A stretch of 64,000 nt of DNA from SIG607 sp045648445 (GTDB taxonomy: Bacteria > Bacillota > Clostridia > Oscillospirales > Acutalibacteraceae). A program made the position numbers and the translations under genes. The stretch lies in the NCBI GenBank assembly GCA_045648445.1, contig JAZRNY010000009.1, positions 1-64,000 on the forward strand, read 5' to 3'. A model generated the notes under the pieces. The model ran no database searches. It was not told the DNA's origin and worked only from the letters and a program-made list of their open reading frames with translations. Of the stretch, positions 50,479 through 60,083 are shown one piece after another. The first letter of the stretch is position 1. Each line of letters opens with the position of its first letter.

Positions 50479-51873
50479 TTGGATTTTTTGGACTATAGGG
50501 AAGAACAAAAGCAGTATATATCACTTTTGCCGGGACTTCTTAAAAGAGTTTACGGCAGAACACCGACTGCATGTATATTTACCTACGGTTGTCAACAAAA
50601 CGTTAGTGATTCAGAACGCATTAAAGGTATGTTGACTCAGGTTGGATATTCGTTAACCGACCAAGCCGAGGGTGCTGATTTTGTTTTGTTTAATACCTGT
50701 GCCGTAAGAGGTCACGCGGAAGACCGTGTATATGGCAATATTGGTGCTATGAAACATTATAAACGCAGACATGGTGAAATGATAATTGCCCTTTGCGGTT
50801 GTATGGCCCAGCAGGAAACTGTAATAGACAGAATGAAAAGAAGTTACCCTTACGTCGATATAGTTTTTGGTACTCACGTACAATATAGACTTCCTGAATT
50901 TTTGTATAAACGTCTTACGGGTTCTCCAAGAATTTTTGAGATTGGCGAAAGCGAAAAAATAGTTGAAGAAATCCCTGTAAAACGTGATGGTCAGTTTAAA
51001 GGTTGGCTGCCTATTATGTACGGTTGCAATAATTTTTGCAGTTACTGTATAGTTCCGTATGTTCGTGGCAGAGAGCGTTCACGTCATCCCGATGATATTT
51101 TAAAAGAAGCAAAAGAGTTAATTGCTAACGGATGTAAAGATATAACTCTTTTGGGTCAAAACGTAAATTCATACGGGACAGGCTGTGATTTCGGACTGAA
51201 CTTTTCGGGACTTCTTCAAAAAATTAACAATTTAGATGGCGATTTCAGAATTAGATTTATGACGTCTCATCCAAAAGACTGTACTGAAGAACTTTTAAAC
51301 ACTATGGCTAACTGTAAAAAGGTTGCAAGACATTTACATCTGCCTTTTCAAAGCGGTAGTGACCGAATACTTTCTCTTATGAATAGAAGGTATACAAGAG
51401 AAAAATATCTTTCTCTTATAAAAATGGCAAAAGAAAAAATGCCTGATATTTCCCTTACCAGTGATATTATAGTTGGTTTTCCGGGAGAGACTTACGAAGA
51501 TTTTAAAGAGACTTTATCCTTAGTGAAGGACGTTGAGTTTTCTTCGTTGTTTACCTTTATTTTCTCACCGCGTAACGGCACTCCCGCAGAAAAACTTCCC
51601 GATCCAATTTCGCGAGAAGAAAAGGGTAAATGGTTTGATGAATTGCTTAAAACACAAGAAATCATCAGCAAAAAACTAAACGCCGAAACTGTTGGTAAAA
51701 CCTTTAGGGTGTTATGCGATGATTTCGGTAGAGTTGAAGGTAAAATGGCAGGCCATACTAACGGTACTGCGGTTATCGAGTTTGACGGAACTGAAGAAGA
51801 TTTAGGAAAATTTGTAAACGTAAAAGTAAACGCTGTTTCTAATATTTTGGAAGGCGAAAGATTAGGAGAATAA
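50479..51873 (+). CDS. miaB: tRNA-2-methylthio-N6-dimethylallyladenosine synthase
   Basis: A 464-residue methylthiotransferase acting on i6A37 of tRNA. The N-terminal UPF0004 domain has Cys in TYGCQQNVSDSE, NTCAVRGHAEDR and CGCMAQQE; the radical SAM cluster is CNNFCSYCIVPYVRGRERSR (CxxxCxxC); a TRAM RNA-binding domain ends the protein. It begins at TTG 50479 behind AAAGGGG, about 10 bases upstream. miaA, which makes its substrate, is four genes downstream in the same direction. Confidence 0.95.
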   Translation: MDFLDYREEQKQYISLLPGLLKRVYGRTPTACIFTYGCQQNVSDSERIKGMLTQVGYSLTDQAEGADFVLFNTCAVRGHAEDRVYGNIGAMKHYKRRHGEMIIALCGCMAQQETVIDRMKRSYPYVDIVFGTHVQYRLPEFLYKRLTGSPRIFEIGESEKIVEEIPVKRDGQFKGWLPIMYGCNNFCSYCIVPYVRGRERSRHPDDILKEAKELIANGCKDITLLGQNVNSYGTGCDFGLNFSGLLQKINNLDGDFRIRFMTSHPKDCTEELLNTMANCKKVARHLHLPFQSGSDRILSLMNRRYTREKYLSLIKMAKEKMPDISLTSDIIVGFPGETYEDFKETLSLVKDVEFSSLFTFIFSPRNGTPAEKLPDPISREEKGKWFDELLKTQEIISKKLNAETVGKTFRVLCDDFGRVEGKMAGHTNGTAVIEFDGTEEDLGKFVNVKVNAVSNILEGERLGE

Positions 51874-51875
51874 AA

Positions 51876-52283
51876 ATGGATGTAATTAAAGCCGCTAGAA
51901 ATTTAGGTTCTGCAATGCAGAAAGACGAAAGATTTGTTGAATATGCAAGAACTAAACTTGCCCTTGATAATAACGAGGAGTTACAAGATTTGGTTGGTAA
52001 ATTTAACGTTGCCAGAATGAACATTGAACGCATCGGCGAACAAGAGGAACGCGATGATGATAAGTTTAGAGAAGCAAATCTTGAATTAAGAGAAATATAT
52101 GATTCTATTATGAATAATGAAGTAATGAAGGCGTATAACGATGCAAAACTCGGTGTTGATAAAATGATGGCAGACGTTATGGCAATTATTCAAATGTGCA
52201 GTGAGGGCGCTGACCCTGAAACTTGCGAAATACCCGAAGGTGGTTGCACCGGCAGTTGTTCTTCTTGTTCGGGTTGTCACTAA
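51876..52283 (+). CDS. YlbF/YmcA-family protein with cysteine-rich tail
   Basis: A 135-residue helical protein of the YlbF/YmcA family. In B. subtilis, YlbF, YmcA and YaaT form the Ric complex, which carries iron-sulfur clusters and affects RNase Y processing and Spo0A activation. The gene lies between miaB and mutS, as ymcA does in Bacillus. The C-terminal tail CTGSCSSCSGCH plus two earlier Cys make a cluster ligand set closer to YlbF (RicF). The first 100 residues are charged and form helices. The start is two bases after miaB. Confidence 0.85.
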   Translation: MDVIKAARNLGSAMQKDERFVEYARTKLALDNNEELQDLVGKFNVARMNIERIGEQEERDDDKFREANLELREIYDSIMNNEVMKAYNDAKLGVDKMMADVMAIIQMCSEGADPETCEIPEGGCTGSCSSCSGCH

Positions 52284-52317
52284 TTTAAGTTAAAATTTAA
52301 AACGGTAGGTGAAAACG

Positions 52318-54912
52318 ATGGCAGAACTGTCTCCAATGATGCGACAGTATCTTGAAATTAAAGAGCAAAATAAAGATTGCATTATATTTTTCCGTGTGGG
52401 CGACTTTTATGAAATGTTTTTTGAGGATGCCCAAACTGCTTCAAGTGAACTTGATTTGGTTTTGACAGGAAAAGATTGCGGTTTGAGTGAACGCGCGCCA
52501 ATGTGTGGTGTGCCGTTTCATTCTTGCGAAACTTATATTCAGCGTCTTGTTGAAAAAGGATACAGGGTTGCTATTTGCGAACAGGTTGAAGACCCTGCAA
52601 CTGCAAAAGGTCTTGTTAAACGTGATATAATAAGAATTATTACTCCTGGTACCGTTATTGAAGACAGTATGCTGGATGAAGGCAAAAACAACTTTTTGTG
52701 TGCTATATCAGTTGTTGACGGTGTAGCAGGTGTCTGTTTTACTGATGCTTCTACAGGTGAAGCGTATCTTACCGAAGTATCCGGTCAAGATGTATCAGCG
52801 CTTATTTATGACGAAGTTTGCCGTTTTTCACCGAAAGAGTTATTGATAATTGATGATTTTGAAAATGATAGCGTTTTATCAAATGCAGTTTTAGGTAAAT
52901 ACGACGGTCTAATTACTAAACGTAATAAAAATGCTTTTGATTTGAACTTTACCGAACAACTGATTTTAAAGCATTTTAAAATACTAAGTGTTGAAAATCT
53001 TGGATTTTCTGCCGGTACTCCGGGCAAGAGTGCTTTAGGCGCTGTAATTGGTTACCTTTATGAAACCGGTATCAGCGGTGAAATATGCGTAAACCAAGTT
53101 AAATTCTATAGCGGCGGACAGTTTATGCGTCTTGATATGACTGCCGTTAGAAATCTTGAAATTATCGAGACAATGCGTACAAAATCTCGCAAGGGTTCTT
53201 TGCTTTGGGTACTTGATAAAACGTGTACCGCAATGGGTAAACGTCTTATGCGTTCGTGGATTGAACAACCTTTGCTTAATTTTAATCAAATTAATTTGCG
53301 CCAAAACAGTATAGAGGAACTTACTCAAAGTACCGTTATTCGCGGCGAACTTACCGATTCTCTAAAAGGTATCCGTGATATAGAACGTCTTATGTCAAAG
53401 GTGGTTTACGGTACGGGCAGCGCAAGAGAATTACGAGCACTTTCTTCTACTATTGAGGCACTTCCTCAGGTTAAAAATCTCCTTTTTAACGCACAAAGCC
53501 GTATGCTTAAAGAATGTTTTAGCGATATAGATTTGCTTGAAGATATTAAAAATCTTATTGATAGCGCTATTGTAGACGAGCCTCCGGCATTGGTGCGCGA
53601 AGGTGGTATGATTAGAACCGGTTATAATCAAGAGGTCGATTCTCTCAGAGAAATTATGACAGGCGGTACTGCAATAATAGCAGATATCGAAGCAAGAGAA
53701 AAAGAAAGAACCGGAATTAAAAATCTTAAGGTAAAATTTAATAAAGTTTTTGGATATTATCTTGAAGTGACAAATTCTTTTTTGGATCTTGTCCCTGAAG
53801 ACTATATCAGAAAACAAACCCTTACAGGCGCTGAACGCTTTATTACCGAAGAATTAAAAGCCCTTGAAGGTAAACTTCTCGGCGCAAAAGATAGAGTAAT
53901 TGCTCTTGAATATGAATTATTTGATGCTGTTAGAAAACAGGTTGCTTCACAACTTGAACGTTTCCAACGAACCGCCGCTGCTCTTGCGCGTCTTGACGTT
54001 TTATGTTCGCTGTCAAATGTTGCAGTCGAAAATAATTATTGCAGACCTAAAATTAACCAAGATGGAGTTATTCTTATAAAAGCGGGACGTCATCCCGTTG
54101 TAGAAAAACTTACTAATACTCCTTTTGTTTCCAATGATACATACCTTAACAGCTCAGATGATCGTTGCGCAATTATTACCGGACCTAATATGGCAGGTAA
54201 ATCAACCTATATGCGACAGGTTGCTATAATTGTATTAATGGCACAAATTGGTTCATTTGTTCCTGCCGAAAGCGCGAACCTTTCGATTTGTGATGCTATA
54301 TTTACACGTGTTGGTGCAAGCGACGATTTGGCATCAGGTCAGTCAACGTTTATGGTTGAAATGAGTGAAGTTGCTAATATTTTAAAAAATGCAACTAATA
54401 AAAGTTTACTTATTCTTGACGAAATAGGCAGAGGTACTTCAACCTTTGACGGTATGTCCATTGCCAAAGCCGTTTTAGAATACGTTGCTGATAAAAAGAA
54501 AATCGGTGCTAAGGCGCTGTTCGCTACACACTATCACGAACTTACCGAAATGGAAAATGAAATTTCGGGTGTTAAAAACTATAATATTGCCGTTAAAAAA
54601 CGCGGTGATGATATAATTTTCCTTAGAAGAATTGTTCCCGGCGGTGCCGACCAAAGTTACGGTATAGAGGTAGCAAAACTTTCGGGAATTCCGCAAGCAG
54701 TTATTAAACGCGCTAAGGAAATTTTGAGTGAAACGGAATCACAGGGTGTTGTTACTTATAAAACTGTTTCAGATCATTCCAGTCAAATGCCTATTGAAAT
54801 GAAACTGGCTATGGACATAATGGATGAATTAAGAACAGTAGACGTTAACACCCTTACTCCTATTGAATCTATGAGAATGCTTTATGATTTAGCAAATAAA
54901 GCAAAAGAATAA
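52318..54912 (+). CDS. mutS: DNA mismatch repair protein MutS
   Basis: An 864-residue mismatch sensor. The mismatch-contacting Phe-x-Glu is in VGDFYEMFFED near the N-terminus, the Walker A is GPNMAGKST, Walker B is LLILDEIGRGTST, and FATHYHEL follows. The connector, lever and clamp domains fill the middle at normal length. ATG 52318 has AGGTG 7 bases upstream; GTG 52309 would start inside that site. mutL follows 10 bases later, giving a full repair pair. MutH is absent, as expected in Bacillota. Confidence 0.98.
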   Translation: MAELSPMMRQYLEIKEQNKDCIIFFRVGDFYEMFFEDAQTASSELDLVLTGKDCGLSERAPMCGVPFHSCETYIQRLVEKGYRVAICEQVEDPATAKGLVKRDIIRIITPGTVIEDSMLDEGKNNFLCAISVVDGVAGVCFTDASTGEAYLTEVSGQDVSALIYDEVCRFSPKELLIIDDFENDSVLSNAVLGKYDGLITKRNKNAFDLNFTEQLILKHFKILSVENLGFSAGTPGKSALGAVIGYLYETGISGEICVNQVKFYSGGQFMRLDMTAVRNLEIIETMRTKSRKGSLLWVLDKTCTAMGKRLMRSWIEQPLLNFNQINLRQNSIEELTQSTVIRGELTDSLKGIRDIERLMSKVVYGTGSARELRALSSTIEALPQVKNLLFNAQSRMLKECFSDIDLLEDIKNLIDSAIVDEPPALVREGGMIRTGYNQEVDSLREIMTGGTAIIADIEAREKERTGIKNLKVKFNKVFGYYLEVTNSFLDLVPEDYIRKQTLTGAERFITEELKALEGKLLGAKDRVIALEYELFDAVRKQVASQLERFQRTAAALARLDVLCSLSNVAVENNYCRPKINQDGVILIKAGRHPVVEKLTNTPFVSNDTYLNSSDDRCAIITGPNMAGKSTYMRQVAIIVLMAQIGSFVPAESANLSICDAIFTRVGASDDLASGQSTFMVEMSEVANILKNATNKSLLILDEIGRGTSTFDGMSIAKAVLEYVADKKKIGAKALFATHYHELTEMENEISGVKNYNIAVKKRGDDIIFLRRIVPGGADQSYGIEVAKLSGIPQAVIKRAKEILSETESQGVVTYKTVSDHSSQMPIEMKLAMDIMDELRTVDVNTLTPIESMRMLYDLANKAKE

Positions 54913-54922
54913 GAGGTTATGT

Positions 54923-56794
54923 ATGCCGAAGATTAACGTGTTGCCAAAGTTTATAGCCGAAAAAATTGCTGCAGGCGAGGTTGTTGAAAAACCTGCTTCG
55001 GTTATAAAAGAAATAGTTGAAAACGCTATTGATGCCGGTGCTACCGATATTACGGTAGAAATAAAAGGCGGCGGTATTTTATATATGCGTGTTACAGATA
55101 ACGGTTGCGGAATTAAACGCGATGACGTTCCAACCGCTTTTCTTCGTCATGCAACAAGCAAAATTGTTAAAGAAGATGACCTTGACAGTATAAACACACT
55201 TGGTTTTAGAGGCGAAGCCTTGGCTGCCATTTCCTCTGTTTCTAAGGTTGAAATGATTACAAAAACCGAAGAAGATATTGCAGGTACACGTTACGTTATA
55301 GAGGGCGGTGAAGAAATCGCCTTTGAAGAAACGGGATGTCCTAACGGTACTACCGTTATTGTAAGAGACTTATTTTTTAACACCCCTGCAAGAATGAAGT
55401 TTTTGCATAAAGATACCAGTGAAGCAAACGTTATTGCCGATCTTGTTGAAAAAATTGCTTTATCTCATCCAGAAATTGCAATTCGTTTTATAAGGGATGG
55501 AAAAACCGTCATAACTACTTCGGGTGACGGAAAACTTGACTCTGTAATATATTCGGTTCTCGGCAGAGAATTTTCTAAAAGTCTTATTACAGCTAGCGGC
55601 GGAAACAAAAATGTTTTGGTAGACGGTTTTGTTTGCAAACCTATTTATTGCCGTCCAAAACGTAATGCACAGTATTTTTTCTTAAACGGAAGAACTATAC
55701 GCAGTGCTACGGCAATTTCTGCACTTGAGGCAGCGTATAAAAACTCTGTAATGGTTGGTAAATTTCCTGCTTGTGTTTTAAACATTACAGTTGATCCAAG
55801 CGTAGTTGACGTTAATGTTCATCCTGCTAAAACCGAAGTTAGATTTTCTGACGATAAGAGTATTTTTGACGCAATATATTTTACTGTAAAAAATGCTTTA
55901 ACAAACGGTGACGAAAGACCGCAGATTAACGTTAAACCCAATCCATCTTTTTCAGCATTTGATACTTTAAGCACAAAACAATATAAGCAAATGGTTATTA
56001 CCGAAAAAGAAGAACCTCAAAACAAGGATTTTTATCCGCCTGTAGTTAATAATCAAACTTCTACTGTTTCGTTTAAAAATTCTTTTAAAAATGATTCTTT
56101 TTATACCGATAACTCACCTAAAATTGATGTTGTTAATGATACTAAAGATTATGTTACAACGCAACCTGAAATAAAGACTCAAGACGAATTAAAAATCGAG
56201 GCTATAAATGCAGTAGAAACTGAAATTATTCCCCAAATCAAATTTGTGGGCGAGGTTTTTTCAACCTACATTATTGTTGAAAAAGAAAACAGTGTCTTCT
56301 TTATTGATAAACACGCTTCTCACGAAAGAATTATTTTTGAAAGACTAAAAAAAGAAGAAAGTATCGAAAGTCAAGAACTTTTGCTTCCCGTTACCGTAAA
56401 ACTTACTGCAGAACACTATAATGCAGTACTTAGTTCTTATGAATTGTTAACAAAAAGCGGTTTTGAAGCCGACGATTTTGGGAATAATACTGTAATTATA
56501 AGGGCTGTTCCTTCAGCGTTAAAAGACGAAGACGTTGCAACATTGTTTTATGAAGTTGCTGCGGGTCTTGCTGATAATGGTTCGGTTGAAATAGAAAAAC
56601 TTGACAATATTTATCATACCGTTGCATGCAAAGCCGCTATAAAAGCAGGTTATAAAACTTCAAAGGAAGAACTTTTAAAACTTGCAACGGAAGTTCTTAC
56701 TCGCGACGATATATATTATTGTCCTCACGGGCGCCCCGTAGCGTTTGAAATTAAGAAACGTGATTTAGAAAAACAGTTTGGAAGAATACAATGA
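54923..56794 (+). CDS. mutL: DNA mismatch repair protein MutL
   Basis: A 623-residue GHKL ATPase and nicking endonuclease. The ATP site has ENAIDAGAT, DNGCGI, HATSK and GFRGEAL. The C-terminal nuclease motif reads DKHASHERIIFE, the DQHA-x2-E-x4-E motif with Lys for Gln, and CPHGRP is intact, so it should nick DNA like other MutH-less MutL proteins. A flexible linker spans about residues 330-430. It overlaps miaA by 4 bases. Confidence 0.97.
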   Translation: MPKINVLPKFIAEKIAAGEVVEKPASVIKEIVENAIDAGATDITVEIKGGGILYMRVTDNGCGIKRDDVPTAFLRHATSKIVKEDDLDSINTLGFRGEALAAISSVSKVEMITKTEEDIAGTRYVIEGGEEIAFEETGCPNGTTVIVRDLFFNTPARMKFLHKDTSEANVIADLVEKIALSHPEIAIRFIRDGKTVITTSGDGKLDSVIYSVLGREFSKSLITASGGNKNVLVDGFVCKPIYCRPKRNAQYFFLNGRTIRSATAISALEAAYKNSVMVGKFPACVLNITVDPSVVDVNVHPAKTEVRFSDDKSIFDAIYFTVKNALTNGDERPQINVKPNPSFSAFDTLSTKQYKQMVITEKEEPQNKDFYPPVVNNQTSTVSFKNSFKNDSFYTDNSPKIDVVNDTKDYVTTQPEIKTQDELKIEAINAVETEIIPQIKFVGEVFSTYIIVEKENSVFFIDKHASHERIIFERLKKEESIESQELLLPVTVKLTAEHYNAVLSSYELLTKSGFEADDFGNNTVIIRAVPSALKDEDVATLFYEVAAGLADNGSVEIEKLDNIYHTVACKAAIKAGYKTSKEELLKLATEVLTRDDIYYCPHGRPVAFEIKKRDLEKQFGRIQ

Positions 56795-57714
56795 ACAATA
56801 ATAAACCAAAAGTAATATTTGTAGTGGGGCCTACTGCATCTGGAAAAACATCATTGGCTATTTCTATTGCCAGACATTTTGACGGTGAAATTGTTTCTGC
56901 TGACTCTATGCAGATTTATAAAGGGATTTCTATTGCTTCTGCCGCTCCTACTAAAGAGGAAAAGGAACTTGCGGTTCATCATCTTATCGAATTTTTAGAA
57001 CCACAGAGTAATTTTTCGGTTGCAGACTATGTTAATTTAGCAAGAAATACCATTAATGATATATTATCACGCGGTAAAATGCCAATTATTGTTGGTGGAA
57101 CCGGTCTATATATTGATTCTTTAATTAAGGGAATTGAATTTGCCGACGAAAAAACTTCAACTGAAATGCGTCTTAAATTGGAATACGAGTACAATGTTTT
57201 GGGCGGAGAAGAAATGTTGCGCAAACTTTCGAAAATCGATTTTAAAACTGCGGAAAAATTGTCACCTAACGATAAAAAACGTATAGTACGCGCTTTCGAA
57301 GTTTATTACACAACGGGTTTGACTATATCACAACAAAATGAACGTTCTATACTAGGCGGTAAACCCTATAACGAAATTGTTATCGGTGTGTCTTGCGAGG
57401 ACCGAGAAAAACTGTACAATAGAATTAACAAACGTGTTGATTTGATGGTCCAAAACGGAATTGTTGACGAAGCCAAGTCTATGCGTAATAAGGGATATAC
57501 CAGCGCTCAGGCAATCGGACATAAAGAATTTTATGCGTATTTGGATGGTAAAGTGTCTTTAGAAGACGCAATCGATAAACTTAAAAGAGAAACCCGAAGA
57601 TATGCAAAACGACAACTTACGTGGTTTAGAAAAAATGAAAATATAAACTGGGTGTATTCTGATACTCAAGATGTCGTATCGTCTGCTATTAAAATATTGG
57701 AAAGGATGAACTAA
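56791..57714 (+). CDS. miaA: tRNA dimethylallyltransferase
   Basis: A 307-residue enzyme adding a dimethylallyl group to A37 of tRNAs reading UNN codons. The P-loop is VGPTASGKTSLA, DSMQIYKG is the tRNA/substrate motif, and VGGTGLYIDSL is conserved. It produces i6A for MiaB. The ATG overlaps the mutL stop (ATGA), and its stop touches the next ATG (TAAATG). Length is normal. Confidence 0.97.
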   Translation: MNNNKPKVIFVVGPTASGKTSLAISIARHFDGEIVSADSMQIYKGISIASAAPTKEEKELAVHHLIEFLEPQSNFSVADYVNLARNTINDILSRGKMPIIVGGTGLYIDSLIKGIEFADEKTSTEMRLKLEYEYNVLGGEEMLRKLSKIDFKTAEKLSPNDKKRIVRAFEVYYTTGLTISQQNERSILGGKPYNEIVIGVSCEDREKLYNRINKRVDLMVQNGIVDEAKSMRNKGYTSAQAIGHKEFYAYLDGKVSLEDAIDKLKRETRRYAKRQLTWFRKNENINWVYSDTQDVVSSAIKILERMN

Positions 57715-58926
57715 ATGTTAAAAAACAAGTTTGTAAGAATAGCCGCTGCTGCGCTGTTATCTTTGTTTTTATTACATCAGGTTTATTCTGCAATATATAA
57801 TCCTATCAAAACCGAAACTGCTGAATACATTTCGGTTACTGACGGAATTTCTTTTACGGGAATGATTATTCGAAACGAATTGCTAATTGAAAAATCTGAT
57901 AGCGGTGTTATGCATTTGCTTGTTTCAGATGGAGAGAGGGTATCAAAAGACGGAACGATTGCTAAAATCTTTAGCAGCGAAAAGGATTCATTTGCCGTTA
58001 CTGAAATTGAAAAAATCAAAGAACAAATTTTAAATATTAAAACCATACAAAGTTATAATGATATTGCGGCAGTTGATATTAACTTACTTGACAGTAAAAT
58101 TACCGATAAATTCGGAGATATTTTATTTGATGCAGGTAACGGTAATTATAAGAACGCTAGAAAGAATCAAGAACAATTACTTACCTTAATGAACCGAAAA
58201 GAAATGGTTATAGGCAACAGTGTGGATTTTTCAAATCAACTTGATGCCCTTGAAAGCAGAAAAAACGAACTAGAGGGTATTTTGTCTGAACCGATTGATA
58301 ATATAAGTGCTGTTGAATCGGGATTTTTTGTGTCTAGTGTTGATGGATATGAAACTGTATTGGGAACCGAAGATCTTGAGGAATATACACCCGAATATAT
58401 GGATTCAGTCAAATCGGATGAAAGAAAAAATAATGGCAAAATCGGAAAGATAGTTTCTGACTATACCTGGTATATTGCTGCGCCGCTTACCGCAAATCAG
58501 TCTTTGTCTTATAAAAAGGGTGATACAGTAACTATTAAGACTCAATTAAAAAGCAATCCTTATTTAAAAGTAATGGTGGAGCAAATTAATTTATCTGCTG
58601 ACAGAGAAAGAGCGGTTATTCTTTTTTCTTGTCAGGAAATGAACGCAGAACTTGCCACTATGCGAACAGGCGCTATGACCGTAATTAATGGTGAGTTTAA
58701 CGGACTAAAAGTGTCAAAAGGCGCATTGCGTGTAAATGATAATCAGACCGGTGTTTATGTTGTTTCAGGTATGGAAATAAAATTTGTTACCGCTAAAGTG
58801 CTGTATCAAACTCAAGATTTTGTTATTTGTGAAAAAGCCGATACTAATCAAAATACACAGTTAAGGCTTTATGATAAAGTGGTTGTTAAGGGGAAAAACC
58901 TGTATGACGGAAAAATTATTAACTGA
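57715..58926 (+). CDS. HlyD-like membrane-anchored protein at the head of the division cluster
   Basis: A 403-residue protein with one N-terminal membrane helix (residues about 8-25) and an extracellular region resembling membrane-fusion (HlyD) adaptors: a lipoyl-like half (SDSGVMHLLVSDGERVSKDG), a helical middle of about 120 residues, the other half near GFFVSSVDGYE, then a beta-barrel part. No transporter gene is beside it; instead it precedes yggS and sepF and overlaps yggS by 23 bases. A link to cell division or envelope assembly is inferred from that place alone. Similar proteins are annotated as HlyD-family in Clostridia. Confidence 0.75.
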   Translation: MLKNKFVRIAAAALLSLFLLHQVYSAIYNPIKTETAEYISVTDGISFTGMIIRNELLIEKSDSGVMHLLVSDGERVSKDGTIAKIFSSEKDSFAVTEIEKIKEQILNIKTIQSYNDIAAVDINLLDSKITDKFGDILFDAGNGNYKNARKNQEQLLTLMNRKEMVIGNSVDFSNQLDALESRKNELEGILSEPIDNISAVESGFFVSSVDGYETVLGTEDLEEYTPEYMDSVKSDERKNNGKIGKIVSDYTWYIAAPLTANQSLSYKKGDTVTIKTQLKSNPYLKVMVEQINLSADRERAVILFSCQEMNAELATMRTGAMTVINGEFNGLKVSKGALRVNDNQTGVYVVSGMEIKFVTAKVLYQTQDFVICEKADTNQNTQLRLYDKVVVKGKNLYDGKIIN

Positions 58927-59623
58927 AGTTTTTGATGAAAACTATAGTGAGATTAAAGAAAAAATTGCTATAGCGGCGGAAAAAAGCGGAAGACGTGCAG
59001 AGGATATTACTTTACTTGCCGCCGTAAAAACCGTTGCACCCGAACTAATTAACTACGCGATAGAAAAAGGTGTTAAAGTTATTGGTGATAACCGAGTGCA
59101 AGAACTGATTTTAAAAGAGAATGAAGTAAGTAAAAATGTTACTAAGCACTTTATAGGACATTTACAAACCAATAAAGTTAAGGACGTAGTTGGAAGGGTA
59201 ACCCTAATTGAATCTGTTGACAGTATAAGACTTGCTGAAATGATTGGAAAACAATCACAAAAAATAGGTTTAGTAACCGATGTTTTGATTGAAGTGAACA
59301 TTGGTGAAGAAGAAAGCAAATCGGGTTTTTTGTGTGATGAAGTGATTTCTAATATTGAAGTGATTTCGAAAATAGACGGTATTAAAGTGCGCGGTCTTAT
59401 GGCAATTCCGCCTATTTGTAATACTTCAAGCGAAAATATTAGATATTTTTCAAAAATGCGACAACTGTTTATTGACATTAAGAAGAAAAACATAGATAAT
59501 GTATCTATGGATATTCTTTCAATGGGTATGTCCGATGATTATGAAACTGCTATAGAATACGGTTCTACTCAAGTTAGAATAGGTACACTTCTATTTGGCA
59601 GAAGAAATTATTCAAATAATTAA
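58904..59623 (+). CDS. yggS: YggS-family pyridoxal phosphate homeostasis protein
   Basis: A 239-residue PLP-binding barrel related to alanine racemase but without racemase activity. PLP binds the Lys in LLAAVKTV; GDNRVQE, HFIGHLQTNK and DILSMGMSDDY are typical segments. The protein balances PLP and affects amino-acid pools. ATG 58904, with AAGGGG 10 bases upstream, lies inside the upstream gene. In many Bacillota it is the first gene of the sepF-ylmG-ylmH group. Confidence 0.93.
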   Translation: MTEKLLTEVFDENYSEIKEKIAIAAEKSGRRAEDITLLAAVKTVAPELINYAIEKGVKVIGDNRVQELILKENEVSKNVTKHFIGHLQTNKVKDVVGRVTLIESVDSIRLAEMIGKQSQKIGLVTDVLIEVNIGEEESKSGFLCDEVISNIEVISKIDGIKVRGLMAIPPICNTSSENIRYFSKMRQLFIDIKKKNIDNVSMDILSMGMSDDYETAIEYGSTQVRIGTLLFGRRNYSNN

Positions 59624-59639
59624 AAAGGAGATATAAAAA

Positions 59640-60083
59640 ATGAAATTCTGGGATTCTGTAAAAAACATTATGAACGTATCTGATGATGATTATGAAGATG
59701 AGGTTATGACAGAAGAAGAGGAAGTGGAGCAACCTAAAAAAGAAACTGTAAAAAAAGAGGCTCGTATTCCTCGTTCTAAAACTGTTGCTTTTTCTCAGGG
59801 AAATATGCAACTCGTTCTTGTTAAGCCTGAACGTTTTGAAGATGTTACCGGCATTGCTGACCATTACTGTGCTAAAAAAACTATCGTTTTAAATCTTGAA
59901 AAGGCAGATAGAGATCTTTCTCGCCGTATTATCGACTTTTTAAGCGGTGTTGCTTATGCTAAAAACGGTACACTTAAAAAGGCTGCGCACAATACGTTTG
60001 TGATTGCTCCTTGTGATGTTGACGTAAACGGTGATACCTTTGTTGAAGATTACAGCGAATACGGTGATTTTAACGGATTTTAA
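59640..60083 (+). CDS. sepF: Cell division protein SepF
   Basis: A 147-residue FtsZ-associated protein. The N-terminal amphipathic segment (MKFWDSVKNIM) should bind the membrane, an acidic linker rich in Glu follows, and the C-terminal SepF domain (MQLVLVKPERFED, IVLNLEKADRDLSRRIIDF, FVIAPCDVDV) polymerises into rings that align FtsZ filaments. AAAGGAG precedes the ATG. The ylmG (YggT) gene that often follows is absent; ylmH comes next, sharing one base. Confidence 0.95.
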   Translation: MKFWDSVKNIMNVSDDDYEDEVMTEEEEVEQPKKETVKKEARIPRSKTVAFSQGNMQLVLVKPERFEDVTGIADHYCAKKTIVLNLEKADRDLSRRIIDFLSGVAYAKNGTLKKAAHNTFVIAPCDVDVNGDTFVEDYSEYGDFNGF

